Counted from the stretch's first letter, positions 20,170-31,912 are shown. The stretch is DNA of 64,000 nucleotides from Mesoplasma melaleucae (GCF_002804105.1 NZ_CP024964.1:310001-374000), one strand, 5' to 3'. Program-made: numbers and translations. The notes: generated by a model not told the origin, from the letters alone.

Positions 20170-21451
20170 CGTGAATTTCCTCATTTGCAGAAGTTTGATT
20201 TACAGCAGTTTTTAATTTAACTTCATTTTGTTTTTTGAATTGTTGTTTTAAGATTTTTCTTCTAATATTTTTTTGCTCTTCTTTAATGTATTTTTCTTTA
20301 AGTTTTTCTAATTGTTTTTTTTCTGATTCAGACATTGTAATGCTTAAAACATCACCATTTACAATAACTTTATCATTTGCAAAAGTTCTTTTTAATTCTT
20401 TAGTCAAGAACTTTTCAATAGTATTTAATAACTTGTGATACTTTTTGTATCGATAATTAATAGTTAATTTATTAATAATTTTAATTGTAGTTTTAATTTT
20501 TTTAGAAATGATTTTAATTGATGTTTTATTAATGTAAGAAATTGAAAGGTTATCAATGCTTGTTTTTAAATCAAGAATACTGAAATAAACTTCTTTTAAT
20601 CTGTTTAATACTTTTTCATTATAATTTTCTTGATTTTCTAGCTCTTCGATAATTGTTTGTAAATTATTACAATATGCTTCTGTTTTTGTATTCATTGTTG
20701 AAAAAAATTTAGATTTGTTTTTTAATTTCTTTTCAACAATAAGTTCTTCTTTAAAGATTGATTTTGTATATTCCATTACTGATTTATATTCTTTTTTAAC
20801 TTCTTTAATTGAAAGATCATCAAAAATTTCACCATCGTTAAGGTAAACTACTCTATCTGTTAAATTCTCTAAGAAATAATAACTTGGGTGGTTTAAAATA
20901 ATAGTGTTTCCTGCAGCTAAATATTCTTTAAAAAAGTTTGTAATTTTTTCTTCATATTTAAAATCAATATCTGATGATAATTCGTCAATTAAAACTAATT
21001 CAGGTTTTGAAATAAAAGATAAAAAGATTGCATAAACTTGTAATTTTACGATTGATAATTTTGAAAGATATTTTTCTTCAATCTCATTTACGCCAAAAAC
21101 ATCTTTAAGTTTATTAATTCATTCTAAGTCAGCCATTTCATAAATTCTGATTCATAAATCATTAATATCTTTTACTTTAAAACCATTTGGTCAAGCTTGT
21201 TCTCTTTTTTGAATACTAATCGCTTTTAAAATGTTTTCTTCTTCAAAGTTATAATTAATTGTTCCAGTTGTGTTTTTTAAATTGTTTGCAATGATTCTTA
21301 ATAAAGTTGTTTTACCACTACCATTTGATCCAAGTAAAGATACACATTCACCACGGTATAGTTTCAAGTCGATTTTCTTTAATGCTCAAACTTCTTTGTT
21401 ATAAATTTTTGAGACATTAGATAATTCAACTATTGGTGTATTTTCTTTCAT
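20159..21451 (-). CDS. ABC transporter ATP-binding protein with long C-terminal coiled region
   Basis: 430 residues. Residues 1-225 are an ABC ATPase: Walker A G-S-N-G-S-G-K-T near 40-47, and Walker B L-V-L-I-D-E near 161. The signature position reads L-S-K-L-S instead of LSGGQ, and the switch His is in L-N-H-P-S. About 200 further residues are helical and lysine-rich, with no recognised domain. It powers the two permeases that follow. The substitution in the signature motif is unusual for an active ATPase, although D and E of Walker B are intact. Confidence 0.82.
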
Positions 21452-21530
21452 TACTAAATTACCTTATCTTTCTATTTTTTCGATTTATTATTTATTGTAC
21501 TCTTTCAAAAAAAATATGTAAGATTTTGCA

Positions 21531-21570
21531 ATAACAAAACCTTAAATAAATAAGGTTTTGTTATATTTTT
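21531..21570 (-). terminator. Terminator of the fru operon
   Basis: A twelve-base-pair stem AACAAAACCTTA/TAAGGTTTTGTT with a short AT loop lies just downstream of the fruA stop. Confidence 0.75.
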
Positions 21571-21579
21571 GGTTAATTA

Positions 21580-23637
21580 TTAATTAGCAATTACAAATTT
21601 TCCTTTTTTAATGTCATGTGTTTTTCAGAATCCTAAGATTAATACCATAGTAGTAACACCAACAATAATTGATAAGATGTATAGTCCTACTCCTAAACCA
21701 ATTGCTGCTCCAGAAGTTAAATCAACTAATCCTGATTTAAGTAATGGGAATACTGCAATTCCTCCATGAGGAGCTCCTAATGTGATTTTAAATCCACCAA
21801 CCATTAAACCAGTTATTGTTCCACCAACCATTGCTGATGTTGCAATTCTTTTTGGATCAGTAACCATGAATGGAATAGCTCCTTCTGAAATGAAGAATGC
21901 ACCCATTAATCAGTTAGCTTTTGCTGAATCTTTTTCTTTTGTTGTTCATGCATTTCTAAATAATAATGTACATAGCGCAATTCCAATTGGTGGCACCATT
22001 CCTGCTGCCATTGCTGCTGCCATTGTAACTGTAATTAATGGATTATCTCCTAATCCTCCAGATACTGAAAGTGTACCTGTTACGTATGCAATTTTGTTAA
22101 TTGGTCCACCCATATCAGCACACATCATTAGTCCTAGAATTGCTCCTAATAATATTAATAAGTTATGTTCTGCTAATAATTTTAAGAATTGTTGAATACC
22201 GTACATTGCATATCCTAATGGGATATTTAATACGAACATTGTTAATGAAATTCCTAATAATGATAATACTGGAATTAAAACGATATCTCTAATTCCGTGG
22301 AATGATTTTTTGAATCTTCTAAATGCTAATGTTAATCCAAAAACGATTAACGCAGCAGCATAAGCTCCAACCATAGCACCAATAAATCCTGATTGCATTG
22401 GTATAATAGTTTCACCTTTGTCATTTAAAGGGAAAAGTATTGATCACATTCCTGATCAACCTCCAGGTTTGCTTGAGTAAGCGAATCCACCTAGACCATC
22501 AGCGTATACCCCAGCAATAAATCCTGGCATAAGTCCTTGAGGACCAACAATTGTATAAGCAATATATCCAGCAAGAATAGGAACCATTAACATTATTCCT
22601 GTTTTACCAATTGCTGAGAATCAACCAGCAACTGGTGAAATAGTTCCAAAATCTCCTCCGGCATTACCATTACCAGCTGCAAAGTCAATTAAGAATCCAA
22701 TTCCTAAAATAATCCCCCCTGCAACAACGAATGGTAACATTCTTGAAACACCGGCAAGTAAGTTTCCTTTAACTTGAGCAAATTTTTTCAATGAGAAATC
22801 ATCTGATCCTTCATCGTCATTTGATTTATATGCTTTAGCTATAATAGTTTTATCTGTTTTACCAAATTCTTCAATTAATTTTTTACCATTAAAGATTGCA
22901 TCTTTTGTTGTAGTATCAATAATTTGTTTTCCACCAAATCTACTCATACCTTGTATGTTTTTGTCATGTGCTAAAATAACTACTTTAGCACTATCAACTT
23001 CCTCTTGGGTTAATCTGTTTTCTGTTCCTCTACGTCCTTGAGTTTCAATTTTTACACTTAATCCTAATTCTGTAGAGTACTCAATTAATTTTTCTTCTGC
23101 TAAATAAGTATGAGCAATTCCTGTTGGACAAGCTGTAATACCAACAACGTCGTATTTGCCTTGTTTTACTTCAATTTTTTTAATTTCAACTTTATTTTCA
23201 AAAGCACTTTGTAAAGCTTTAAATGATTTTGCTTTTCTTAATGCTGTTTGAATTTCAGGTTTCATCAAGTATTTTGACAAATCAGCTAATGCTGCTAAGT
23301 GAGCTTCACCTTTTTCATCATTTGTAGCTATCATAAAGATTAAGTCTACTGGTTTATTGTCTAAACTTTGTCAGTCTATTGGTGATTTTAAACTTACAAA
23401 AGCGATACATGGTTCTTTAACTACATTGTTAATTGCGTGTGGAATCCCAATTTGATCACCCATCCCTGTTGATGCTTCACTTTCTCTTTTTAAAATCGCA
23501 TCTTTAAAAGTTTTTTTGTTAGTAATCATTTTTTCAACTGATAATTTATCAACTAAAAAATTAATTACTTCTTCTTTTGTTTTTAAATCTGCTTGAAAGA
23601 CTGAAACTTTAGATTGAAATAAATCTTTTAATTCCAT
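21580..23637 (-). CDS. fruA: PTS fructose-specific EIIABC
   Basis: 685 residues in three domains. EIIA (1-150) has its active His at about 67 in G-I-P-H-A-I-N. EIIB (about 160-260) has its active Cys at about 170 in A-C-P-T-G-I-A-H-T. EIIC (about 300-685) is a multi-pass membrane channel with several glycine-rich loops. It imports fructose as fructose 1-phosphate. Four TGA-coded Trp are present. The start has a GGAGAC site and overlaps the end of fruK by 10 bases. Confidence 0.95.
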
Positions 23638-24581
23638 ATTTGTCTCCTATTTATTTTTTTTACTGATATTTGATTTTTTAAATTTAAAATATCATTTTTT
23701 AATCCTAGTCATTCTGTAAATGCAGTCGCTCCACCTGCTGCTGCACCATATTGTAAACATTCTTCAACAGCTAAATTTTTATATAATCCATAAGTGAATC
23801 CTGCAATCATACTATCACCAGATCCAACTGAATTAACTAATTTACCTTTAGCTATTCCGGCTTCATATATTGAGCCATTTTCAGCAAAGAAATAACTTCC
23901 TTTGCTTCCGCTACTTAATAAAATGTTTTGTGCTCCTAATGCTTTTAATTGTTTTACCATTTCACATATTTCATTAAATGAATATTTTTTAAATGGTAAG
24001 TTTAATATTTCACATATTTCTTGAACATTTGGTTTTATTAAATAAGGTTTTGATTTTAATCCTTTTAACATACTTACTTTTGAAGTATCTAAAATAAAGA
24101 TTACATTTTTTTCATTTGCAATATTACCAATTTCTTCATAGATGTTGTTTTCAACACCTGCGGGAATACTTCCTGCAGCAACTAAAATGTCACCGCTTTG
24201 TAAATTTTCTTTTAAAAAGTTTTTTAATTCATTTATTATTTCTAAACTAACAGCAGAACCTAAACCATTTAATTCAGTTTCTTCTAGTTTAGCTAAGTTT
24301 TTAATTTTCAAATTTGTTCTCGTGGCACCTTTATTAATAAAGAATTTATTTTTTAAATTATTTTCGTCAAATTTTTCTAAAAATGAATCTTTATTGTTTG
24401 AGCCTAAGATACCAGTAGATAACACTTCTGCCTCTAAATTATTTAAAACAATAGAAACATTGATACCTTTTCCACCAATTACAACATATTCATTCTTATA
24501 GTAATTAGTTTCTCCAATGTTAAATCCATCAGTTTCAATAATATGATCAAGTGCAGGATTTAATGTCACTGTATATATCAT
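23628..24581 (-). CDS. fruK: 1-phosphofructokinase
   Basis: 317 residues, read through one TGA at about 291. The PfkB-family start V-T-L-N-P-A-L-D-H is present, with G-G-K-G-I-N-V-S near 36-43 and the C-terminal V-G-S-G-D-S-M-I-A-G anion-hole motif with catalytic Asp near 255. It converts fructose 1-phosphate to the 1,6-bisphosphate. Middle gene of fruR-fruK-fruA, and it overlaps fruA by 10 bases. It is intact although the regulator gene upstream is broken. Confidence 0.95.
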
Positions 24582-24594
24582 TTTATTTCCTCTT

Positions 24595-25304
24595 TTATAT
24601 TAGTTTTATTAATTCTTTATCAGCAAATTTATAAAAAGATTTTCGATCCAATTTACTTGAATCAGCTAATCCATAACTTTCTCTTGAATTTTTAATAACT
24701 TCAATATTAACTTGAGCATGTTCTGGGCTGGTTGTTTACATATTTCCATCATGATCAACAGCATTAATACCTAGAAATGCTTTTTCAAAGTTATATTTTT
24801 TTAAAGCTTCAATAGCCTCAAATCCTAAAATAGCTCCTGTTACGTTTGTAAATTTACCACCTAGTAAATAAACATCTTCATGACCTTGTTTTACAAGTTC
24901 TATAACATTATAAATTGAGTTAGTAACAATTTGAGTTAGTAACAATTTGTAAATTAAGATCTGCTTTTAAGTGTTTAGCAATAAAATAACCATTTGATCC
25001 AGAATCGATAAAGATTGATTCATTTTTTTCAATTAATTTAATTGCTCTTTTAGCAATTTGCTTCTTTTTCCTTAACATTATCTTGAATTTTCTTTTCAAA
25101 AAAATCTTCATAGATAAATGCCGGTTCTTTATATTCAACTCCACCATGCAATTTGATAATTTTATTTAATTCTTCAAGTTCTGTTAAATCTCTTCGCAAT
25201 GTTGTAAAGGGAATATTTAATACACTTGAAAGGGTATCTATTGCAACAATTTTTTTGCTCTTTAAAAAATTTAGAATTATTGTTTGTCTTTCTTTTTTAA
25301 TCAT
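24595..25304 (-). pseudogene. fruR: DeoR-family regulator pseudogene (FruR)
   Basis: The N-terminus M-I-K-K-E-R-Q-T-I-I and a T-T-L-R-R-D-L helix-turn-helix are typical of DeoR repressors, and the middle part has the sugar-phosphate-sensing fold (I-F-I-D-S-G-S-N, Y-L-L-G-G-K-F). Three lesions were read: a frameshift near 25060, a 16-base tandem duplication at 24915-24946 that also shifts the frame, and an in-frame TAA at 24736-24738 shortly before the end. It would have repressed fruKA until fructose 1-phosphate was present. Thirteen bases separate its old stop from fruK. Confidence 0.87.
24915..24946. repeat. 16-base tandem duplication inside fruR
   Basis: TTGAGTTAGTAACAAT occurs twice back to back (24915-24930 and 24931-24946). 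Sixteen bases is not a multiple of three, so one copy alone would restore the frame across this site. Confidence 0.9.
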
Positions 25305-25330
25305 ACATACTCTTTCTAACTTCATAATAC

Positions 25331-25376
25331 CAAAATAAACCAAAATAAACCAAAATAAACCAAAATAAACCAAAAT
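25331..25376. repeat. Ten-base tandem repeats upstream of fruR
   Basis: Four perfect head-to-tail copies of CAAAATAAAC are followed by a partial copy, 27 bases before the fruR start. The ten-base period is close to one DNA turn. In-frame translation through the repeats is possible but gives low-complexity sequence, so they are more likely regulatory: either repressor sites or a slipped tract in the promoter. Confidence 0.8.
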
Positions 25377-25398
25377 TTGAAAATTTTTTTCCAAAATA

Positions 25399-25424
25399 AA
25401 AAAGGCAAGTGCCTTTTTGTTATA
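25399..25424 (-). terminator. trxA terminator
   Basis: An AAAAAGGCA/TGCCTTTTT stem with an AG loop, ten bases beyond the trxA stop. Confidence 0.75.
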
Positions 25425-25434
25425 TATTTTTAAA

Positions 25435-25743
25435 TTATTTAATGAAATTATCTAACTTAGTTGGATCCATAAATCCAACATTTTTCTTTAATTCTTTTCC
25501 TTCTTCAAATAACATTAAAGTTGGGATTGACATAATTTGGTATTGTTGTGCAACTTCTGGAACTAAATCTACATCTAAGTCAATAAATTTAACTCCTTCT
25601 GTTTTTTGAGATAGCATATGCACTAAAGGCATTTGCATTTTACAAGGTCCACATCATGTAGCGTTAAAATCTACAAATGTTTTTCCTTCGCTTATTAATT
25701 TATCAAATTCTGCTTTTGTTGAAACTTTAATCATTTCTGCCAT
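25435..25743 (-). CDS. trxA: Thioredoxin
   Basis: 102 residues. The active site W-C-G-P-C is at 30-34, with the Trp coded by TGA. The cis-proline region I-P-T-L-M-L-F is near 73-79, and the length is standard. It reduces disulfides in cytoplasmic proteins. The ATG at 25743 is nine bases after AAGGAG; an in-frame ATG six bases upstream is too close to that site. Confidence 0.95.
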
Positions 25744-25780
25744 AATCATTATCTCCTTATTTCTTATTCTTTATATTAAA

Positions 25781-27715
25781 CTATTTTTTGTTAAAAACTA
25801 AATTAACTATCATATTTTTAAATTCTTCTAATTTAACTGTAACTTGTTCTTCACTACCATATTGACGATAAGTTACTGTATTTTCTTTTCTTTCTTGATC
25901 ACCAATAACTAATTGGTATGGTATTTTGCTTGTTTGAGCATCACGGATCTTATAACTTAATCTTTCATCTCTTAAATCAACATGCACTCTAATGAAATCT
26001 TTTTTCAAGTAGTTTCTGATTGTTTGTGCATATTCAATATTTTCTTCACTACCAACTGGAATAATTTGAATTTGGTTTGGTGCTAGTCATAATGGAAGTA
26101 CACCTTTTGTTTGTTCTAATAAAGTTGCAATGAATCTTTCATATGTTCCAATTAATCCTCTATGAATCATAATTGGTGCTTTAAATTCTTGATTTTGATC
26201 AATGTATGTTACATCAAATTTCTTAGGTAATAAGAAGTCTAATTGAATTGTTGAAACTGTAATTTCGTGGTTTTGTGCAGTTTTAATTTGAATATCTAAT
26301 TTAGGTCCATAGAAAGCTGCTTCACCAATACATTTTTTGTAATCAATATTTAAATCTTGTAACACTTTTTCTAATGCTGCTTCTGCTTCATCTCACATTT
26401 TGTCATCTTGATAATATTTAACTTTATCTTCAGGATTTCTTAAACTTAAACTTAAGTAATCAATTTTAATATTAAATGTTTGTAAAACTTCATTAATCAT
26501 TTTATAAATTGATTTAAATTCCTCTTCAACTTGGTCTGGTCTAACAAAAATGTGACTATCTGTTAATTCCATCGCTCTAACACGTTCTAAACCAGTTAAA
26601 CTACCGCTTGATTCATATCGATGTTGTAAAGCATGTTCTGCGATTCTTAATGGTAAATCACGATAGCTTCTTTGTTCTTGTTTATAAACAGCCAAGTGGT
26701 GAGGACAGTTCATTGGTCTTAAGATAAATTGTTCATCACTACCACTTCCACCATTAAATGGTTGAAACATATCTTCTCCATAGTGATCTCAGTGCCCTGA
26801 TTTTTTATATAAATCAACTGTTCCAATAACTGAAGTTGTTACATTAATAAAATCGTATTCTCATTCTTTTTCTTTAAGATACTTTTTAATTTCTTCTTTA
26901 ACTATTGTTCCATTTGGCATTCATAGTGGTAAACCAGGACCAACTAAATGATCAAATCCAAAGATTTTTAAAGTTTTATTAATGATTCTGTGATCTCTGC
27001 TTCTTCTATCTTCAAGAATTGCTTTTTTAGCATCTAAAGTTTCAATACTTTCAGCTGCCATACCATGTACTTTTTGTAACATAATATTGTCTGAATCATT
27101 TAATCAGTATTCACCAGTTAATTGTTGAACTTCAATTACCTTAATTAGTTTTAAATTTAAAGCTATTGCATGTTTTAAAATAATTGTTGTGTTATTTAAT
27201 GTGTAAATTGTAACTTCTCCATATGTTTCAAACATTTCTTTTGCTAAGTGTTTTTGATATTCATTATTTTTAAATAATTCTTCAGCTTCTTTTAAATCAA
27301 TTGTTCTTGAAATTACAGCATCATTCTTAATAATTTGATTTACTTTATTTTGAATGTTTTGTATTTCTTCTAATCCAATTCTTGGTTCTACTTCAAATGT
27401 TATTCCATATTCTAATTCATCTTCTTTATATAAAACTTTTGCTAATTTAACATCTTTATATAATTCTGAAATAGCAGCTCCTGTTACAAAGGCAGCAGTA
27501 TAATTTAATACTTTGTAAAAATCAGAATGTTTGTTTGTAATTAATTCTAAAGTAGAATCTTTTTCAACAACATGATCAACAGACACATATCTTCCGTTAA
27601 CTTTAGCTGCTACTGTAGCTTTCTTTAAACTTATTGCTATTGCTTCTGCAATTGATCTAATATTCATTGCTTGGTCAAATTCTTTAACTGAACCGTCTAA
27701 TAATTTAATTTTCAT
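25781..27715 (-). CDS. thrS: Threonyl-tRNA synthetase
   Basis: 644 residues, several TGA-coded Trp. An N-terminal TGS domain (about 1-60) is followed by the editing domain (about 65-220). The class II catalytic core has the zinc-site R-P-M-N-C-P-H-H, and a C-terminal anticodon-binding domain ends the protein. It charges tRNA-Thr. Expression is controlled by the T-box leader directly upstream. The start follows GGAGGAAT. Confidence 0.96.
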
Positions 27716-27729
27716 AAATTCCTCCTTAA

Positions 27730-27953
27730 AAACAAAAACGCCCCTAAAACTTAGGAGCGTTTATAACGCGGTACCATCCTAATTCGTATTTAGCTGACTA
27801 AATACCTTAATTATAGGTTTATCGCACCTAACGTAACATTATTTTATTTGGTAGTAATAACTATTTAGCTTTATTGTTTTGCAGCACCAACAATTCTCTT
27901 TAAAAGCATCAATAGGATTGTGTCCAAAATGTTAATTAATATTCATTTTTTCA
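27730..27953 (-). promoter_or_regulatory. T-box riboswitch leader of thrS
   Basis: On the minus strand the leader has the near-invariant T-box segment containing GGTACCGCG (27765-27780), which binds uncharged tRNA ends. It is followed by a strong terminator stem AACGCTCCTAA/TTAGGGGCGTT and a T run (27733-27762). Upstream is a long Stem I region whose 3' strand contains ACTACC, giving Thr codons (ACT or ACC) as the likely specifier. Uncharged tRNA-Thr would stabilise the antiterminator and allow thrS transcription. Confidence 0.93.
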
Positions 27954-27959
27954 AAAATA

Positions 27960-27965
27960 ATTATA
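27960..27965 (-). promoter_or_regulatory. -10 element of the thrS T-box transcript
   Basis: TATAAT preceded by TTG on the minus strand lies about ten bases before the expected start of the T-box leader. No clear -35 is seen. Confidence 0.45.
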
Positions 27966-28014
27966 CAATATTATTTTAAAAAATGATAAGCATTAATATA
28001 AAATACTGTTTATA

Positions 28015-29990
28015 TTATTTTTGTTTACTAACTTTACTTTTACTCTTTTTTAAAGATTTTTTAATATTTTCAAGTTCACGTTTATTTGCTAGTACGAAAT
28101 GATCTTTTGATACTTCAACAAAATCAGGTGTATCAAAAATGTAATCATAGTGTTCTTCATCTGGTTTATATTCAATTAAGCTTTCACCAAAATTGTATTT
28201 TGGATCTGGTACTGGAATTGCTGATAGTAAATTTTTTTTATATGCATGAAGTGAATTTTTAAATAATTCTTCTGCTTCAGCCATTTCAACAATGTTTCCA
28301 TGATAAATAACAGCAATTCGATCTGCAATAAATTTAACAACAGATAAGTCATGAGTAACAAATAAGTATGTTAAATCATATTTTTCTTTAAACTGTTGAA
28401 ATAGATTTAAAAATTGAGCCCTAATAGAAACATTAAGTGCTGAAATTGGTTCATCAGCAATAATAATTTTTGGTTTAATTGCTAAACTTCTAGCAATTTC
28501 AATACGTTGTTTTTGTCCACCAGAGAATTCATAGGATAACGAGATAAATGTTCAGGAAGTAATCCAGCTGATCTAATTAATTTTAAAATAATGTATTTTT
28601 TAACATCATTAATATTTTCAATTTGATCAATAGTAATCTGATTATCTGGATAGTGTCATTATGTGCTTTTACATAATCCATTTTTGCTTCTTCTAATTTA
28701 TATAATTGGGGGAAGTTGTCAATTCCTTCAGAAATGACTTCTTCGACAGACATTCTTTTATTTAATGATGACCCTTGATCTTGGAAGATCATTTGAACAT
28801 TTTTTTATTTTCTCATTTTTGTGTTTTACTTGGTGTATCAAATAAATATGAATTATTAGCAAGTTCGTCAATTGATGGTAATTTTAAAGATTCAATTAAT
28901 ACTTTAATAGCTTCAACTTCTCTATCAGTAAGTGCAAACTCTTTGTTTTGTCATTTATATCATTCTAAAATTAAAGTTTGATCAGTTATATATTTATCAA
29001 TAATTTCTTTTGCGTCTTTAACATTTGAAAGTTCTTTTGCTATTTTATTAACTTCTTTTGATGTCTGAATATTGTTCTTTTTAGCATTTTCATATGCTTT
29101 TGCAAATGTTGCTTTTGATACATAGATTAAATCATTATATTTTTTAATATTTTATCTTTATGTTTATGTGGAGCAGATAAGTCAAGATTTTGTTTTGCTA
29201 ATTTATCTGCAATTTTAATTCTTCGAATAATTCTATCTTCATTAGTTTTAATTAATTCTAGTTTTTTAAAGCTCATTTCAATAACTTTTAAAAAGTTACT
29301 TGTATCTTTGATTTAATTAAACCTCTAACTGCTTTTTTAATTTTAGCAATATCGAAAAAGTCTAAACTGATTTTGTCTTTTAATTTTTCAACAATGTTTT
29401 TTGTATCTTCACTTTTAAGAATACTTGCTTTTCAAGTTTTGTAGAAATTTCTGGGACAAATTCATGAATACCATATGTAAATTGATTGATTGGATTAAAT
29501 CCTTTAATGATATCATTAATAAATTTAAGGTTTTCTCTTGTTAATTCACGTCTTAGTGATATTGAAGAATAACCAAATTCTTTAGCTAAATTTACTTCTT
29601 TTAATGCTTCTGGATTATCTTTAAATTTTTCATAAACTGCTTTTAAATTTAAGATAGTTTTATTTACATAGTTAGATAAAATTAAGTATTTTAAATCTAA
29701 TAATTAAAATTTTTTATTAATTTCTTTATTAATTGTATAAATAGAAGTTGGTTTCCCAGCAATGATTTCATCATTTAAGTAAGTTGACCCATCTTTAAGT
29801 GGTTGTACACCAGCAATAGCTCTACCAATTGTTGTTTTTTCTGATCCAGATTCAACAACAAGCCCAAAAATTTCTTTTCTGTAAATGTCAAAATAAACAC
29901 TTTTAACAGCTTAAATTTTTTACCTTTATTTCTAAATTCGATAATTAAGTCTCGAATATTAATTAATGCATTTTTATTATCTTTTAACAT
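28015..29990 (-). pseudogene. oppF: Oligopeptide ABC transporter ATPase OppF, pseudogene
   Basis: The start M-L-K-D-N-K is good, but the frame is broken within the first 30 codons and at least four more times. In the continuing frame the P-loop reads E-S-G-S-E-K-T-T, so a conserved Gly is lost. The signature F-S-G-G-Q-K-Q-R, Walker B and the switch His (V-T-H-D-L) appear later, before an intact final 89-codon tail. About 450 residues of Lys-rich helical sequence separate the P-loop from the signature, as in the enlarged mollicute OppF. It would have powered peptide uptake. Not functional as read. Confidence 0.85.
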
Positions 29991-29993
29991 TAG

Positions 29994-31698
29994 TTATCCT
30001 TTTTTTGGGTTAATATCTTTATCTGCGTATTCATTTAATAATCAAGTTTTTGCATAATGTGTTTCAGTAACTTTGAACATTCGTGGTTCATACATATAAT
30101 CAATTTTTAATGCATATTTATTTCTTAGTGCAAATGCATCACCTTTAATTTCATTAAATAAGTTTGGTGGAGTTTCAGGAATAGAATATAATTTTTTACC
30201 TTTAACACCAAGTTGTGGAAGTGATAGTAAAAACGCTCATGTATATGGATGTTTAGCATCTTCAAAGATTTCTTCTGTTGTTCCAATTTCAATGATTTGA
30301 CCAGCATACATAACAGCGACTGTATCAGCAATATTTGCAATAACTCTTAAGTCGTGAGTAATAAAAATAACAAAGAAATTATATTCTTTTTGTAACCTTT
30401 TAATCAGTTTTAAGATTTGTGCTTGAATAGTAACATCAAGTGCTGTTGTTGGCTCATCACAAATTAAGATTTTAGTTCTATAAGCTAAAGCAATTGCAAC
30501 AACAACCCTTTGTCTCATCCCTCTTGAATATTTACCAGTAATATCTTTAAATCTTTGTTCCGCATTTGGAATCCCAACTTGTTCTAATAACTTAATTGCT
30601 TCTTTTTTAGATTCTTCTTTACTTAATTTTAATTATCTTTTAAGGACTTCAGTTAATTGGAAACCAACAGTTAATAATGAGTTTAAAGAAATCATAGGAT
30701 CTTGAAAAATTGTAGCAATAGTTTTTTCTCTAACTTCATGAATGCTTTATTACCAACGTTTTTTGTTTTTATAACAGGAGCTTAAACAATTCTTCAATCT
30801 TCTATTAAATTTGAAAAGTGTTCTTCATTTTTAGCACTAATTTTTTTGTCTTTTGCAATTTGATCAAAAATTACTTTTAATTCTTTTTCAAATCTTAAAG
30901 TATATATTTTTTCAGCAAAATTAGTGTTAATTTCTTCTATAAGTTCAGAAGAAAAAGTAGTTTAATTTTGAATATTGCTTTCAATAACTGGAATTATTTT
31001 TTTAATAATAGCTAACTCTGACATAGACAATGCTTTAACTTTTTTTGTTTCAATATTAATTTGTAATATTACTTTTTCTAATTTTTTTATTCCTTCATTT
31101 CTTAAATCATCTTCAAGAATTATGCGTTTTTTAAAGCTTAAATTGTTTAACTCTTTTTCTAATTTAGATAATTTTTGTGCATCTTTTCTTTTTGTAAATT
31201 CAATAGATTTTGGTTTTGCAATCTCAATTTTTTTCTACTACCTTATTAATTTTTAAATCAATTTGTTCTAAATTTTGTTTAATAATATCATCAGTTTTTT
31301 CTAAAGGATTTAATTTTAAAATTTTTTTTATATCTTTATTTAATTTTTTGATTTTATTTGAATTAGTCTTAGTAATAAACTTAATAACGCTTTTTTCAAT
31401 AACAGAATTTTAGATTTCAACAATATTAATTGGTTTTTTAAAGAAGGCTTGTGCATCATCCTTTGTTTTTTTGATTTGGTTTATAAATAATTGAACCATC
31501 ACTAATTTAACCATTACTTTTAATCATTCCAGTAAAAGTCTTAGTAATTACAGATTTACCTAATCCAGATTCACCTACTAAAGCTAAAATCTCACCATCG
31601 TATAAATCAAAAGAAACATTTCTAATTGCTGTTAAAACACGACTTCTAACTCTAAATTTAACTTCTAAATTTCTTACTGATAAAATTTTGTTTTTTAT
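29994..31698 (-). pseudogene. oppD: Oligopeptide ABC transporter ATPase OppD, pseudogene
   Basis: A GGAG site is followed six bases later by ATA where ATG is expected (31696-31698), so the start codon is lost. N-I-L-S-V-R type residues and a P-loop G-E-S-G-L-G-K-S follow, then several stops and shifts. The C-terminal part is open and conserved: R-Q-R-V-V-V-A-I-A, C-D-E-P-T-T-A-L-D and I-T-H-D-L-R. It lies four bases before oppF. The permease and binding-protein genes (oppB, oppC, oppA) that normally accompany oppDF are not in the window; their expected place is taken by the accessory island. Confidence 0.85.
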
Positions 31699-31820
31699 AA
31701 TTTTCTCCTTTTTTTATAGATTTGATAAAATGATTAAATATATTTAGTATGAAACTAACATCGAGGTAGAACATGGATAAAAATAAAAATTTGGGAGTAA
31801 AACAAAGTTGGGGGGTCTAT

Positions 31821-31846
31821 AAAAAGTGGGCATTCCCCACTTTTTT
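31821..31846. terminator. Strong hairpin terminator at the island's left end
   Basis: AAAAAGTGGG and CCCACTTTTTT pair around a short loop with T and A runs on both flanks, so it can stop transcription in either direction and would isolate oppDF from the island. Confidence 0.75.
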
Positions 31847-31912
31847 ATTTGTTAATTGACATAGATAATTAGTGTCCTCTATTTTTGTATACATGCAAAA
31901 TACTCTTGAGAG

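Noticed and set aside
25331-25376. CRISPR-like array
   Set aside because: The units are ten bases, directly tandem and without spacers, and no cas gene is near.
25305-25394. N-terminal extension of FruR through the ten-base repeats
   Set aside because: The repeats translate to low-complexity aromatic sequence, while the next ATG begins a normal DeoR N-terminus.
31773-31868. 31-codon frame at the island's left end as a gene
   Set aside because: It has a ribosome-binding site but runs through a strong terminator and has no recognisable relative; kept only as a note in the junction entry.
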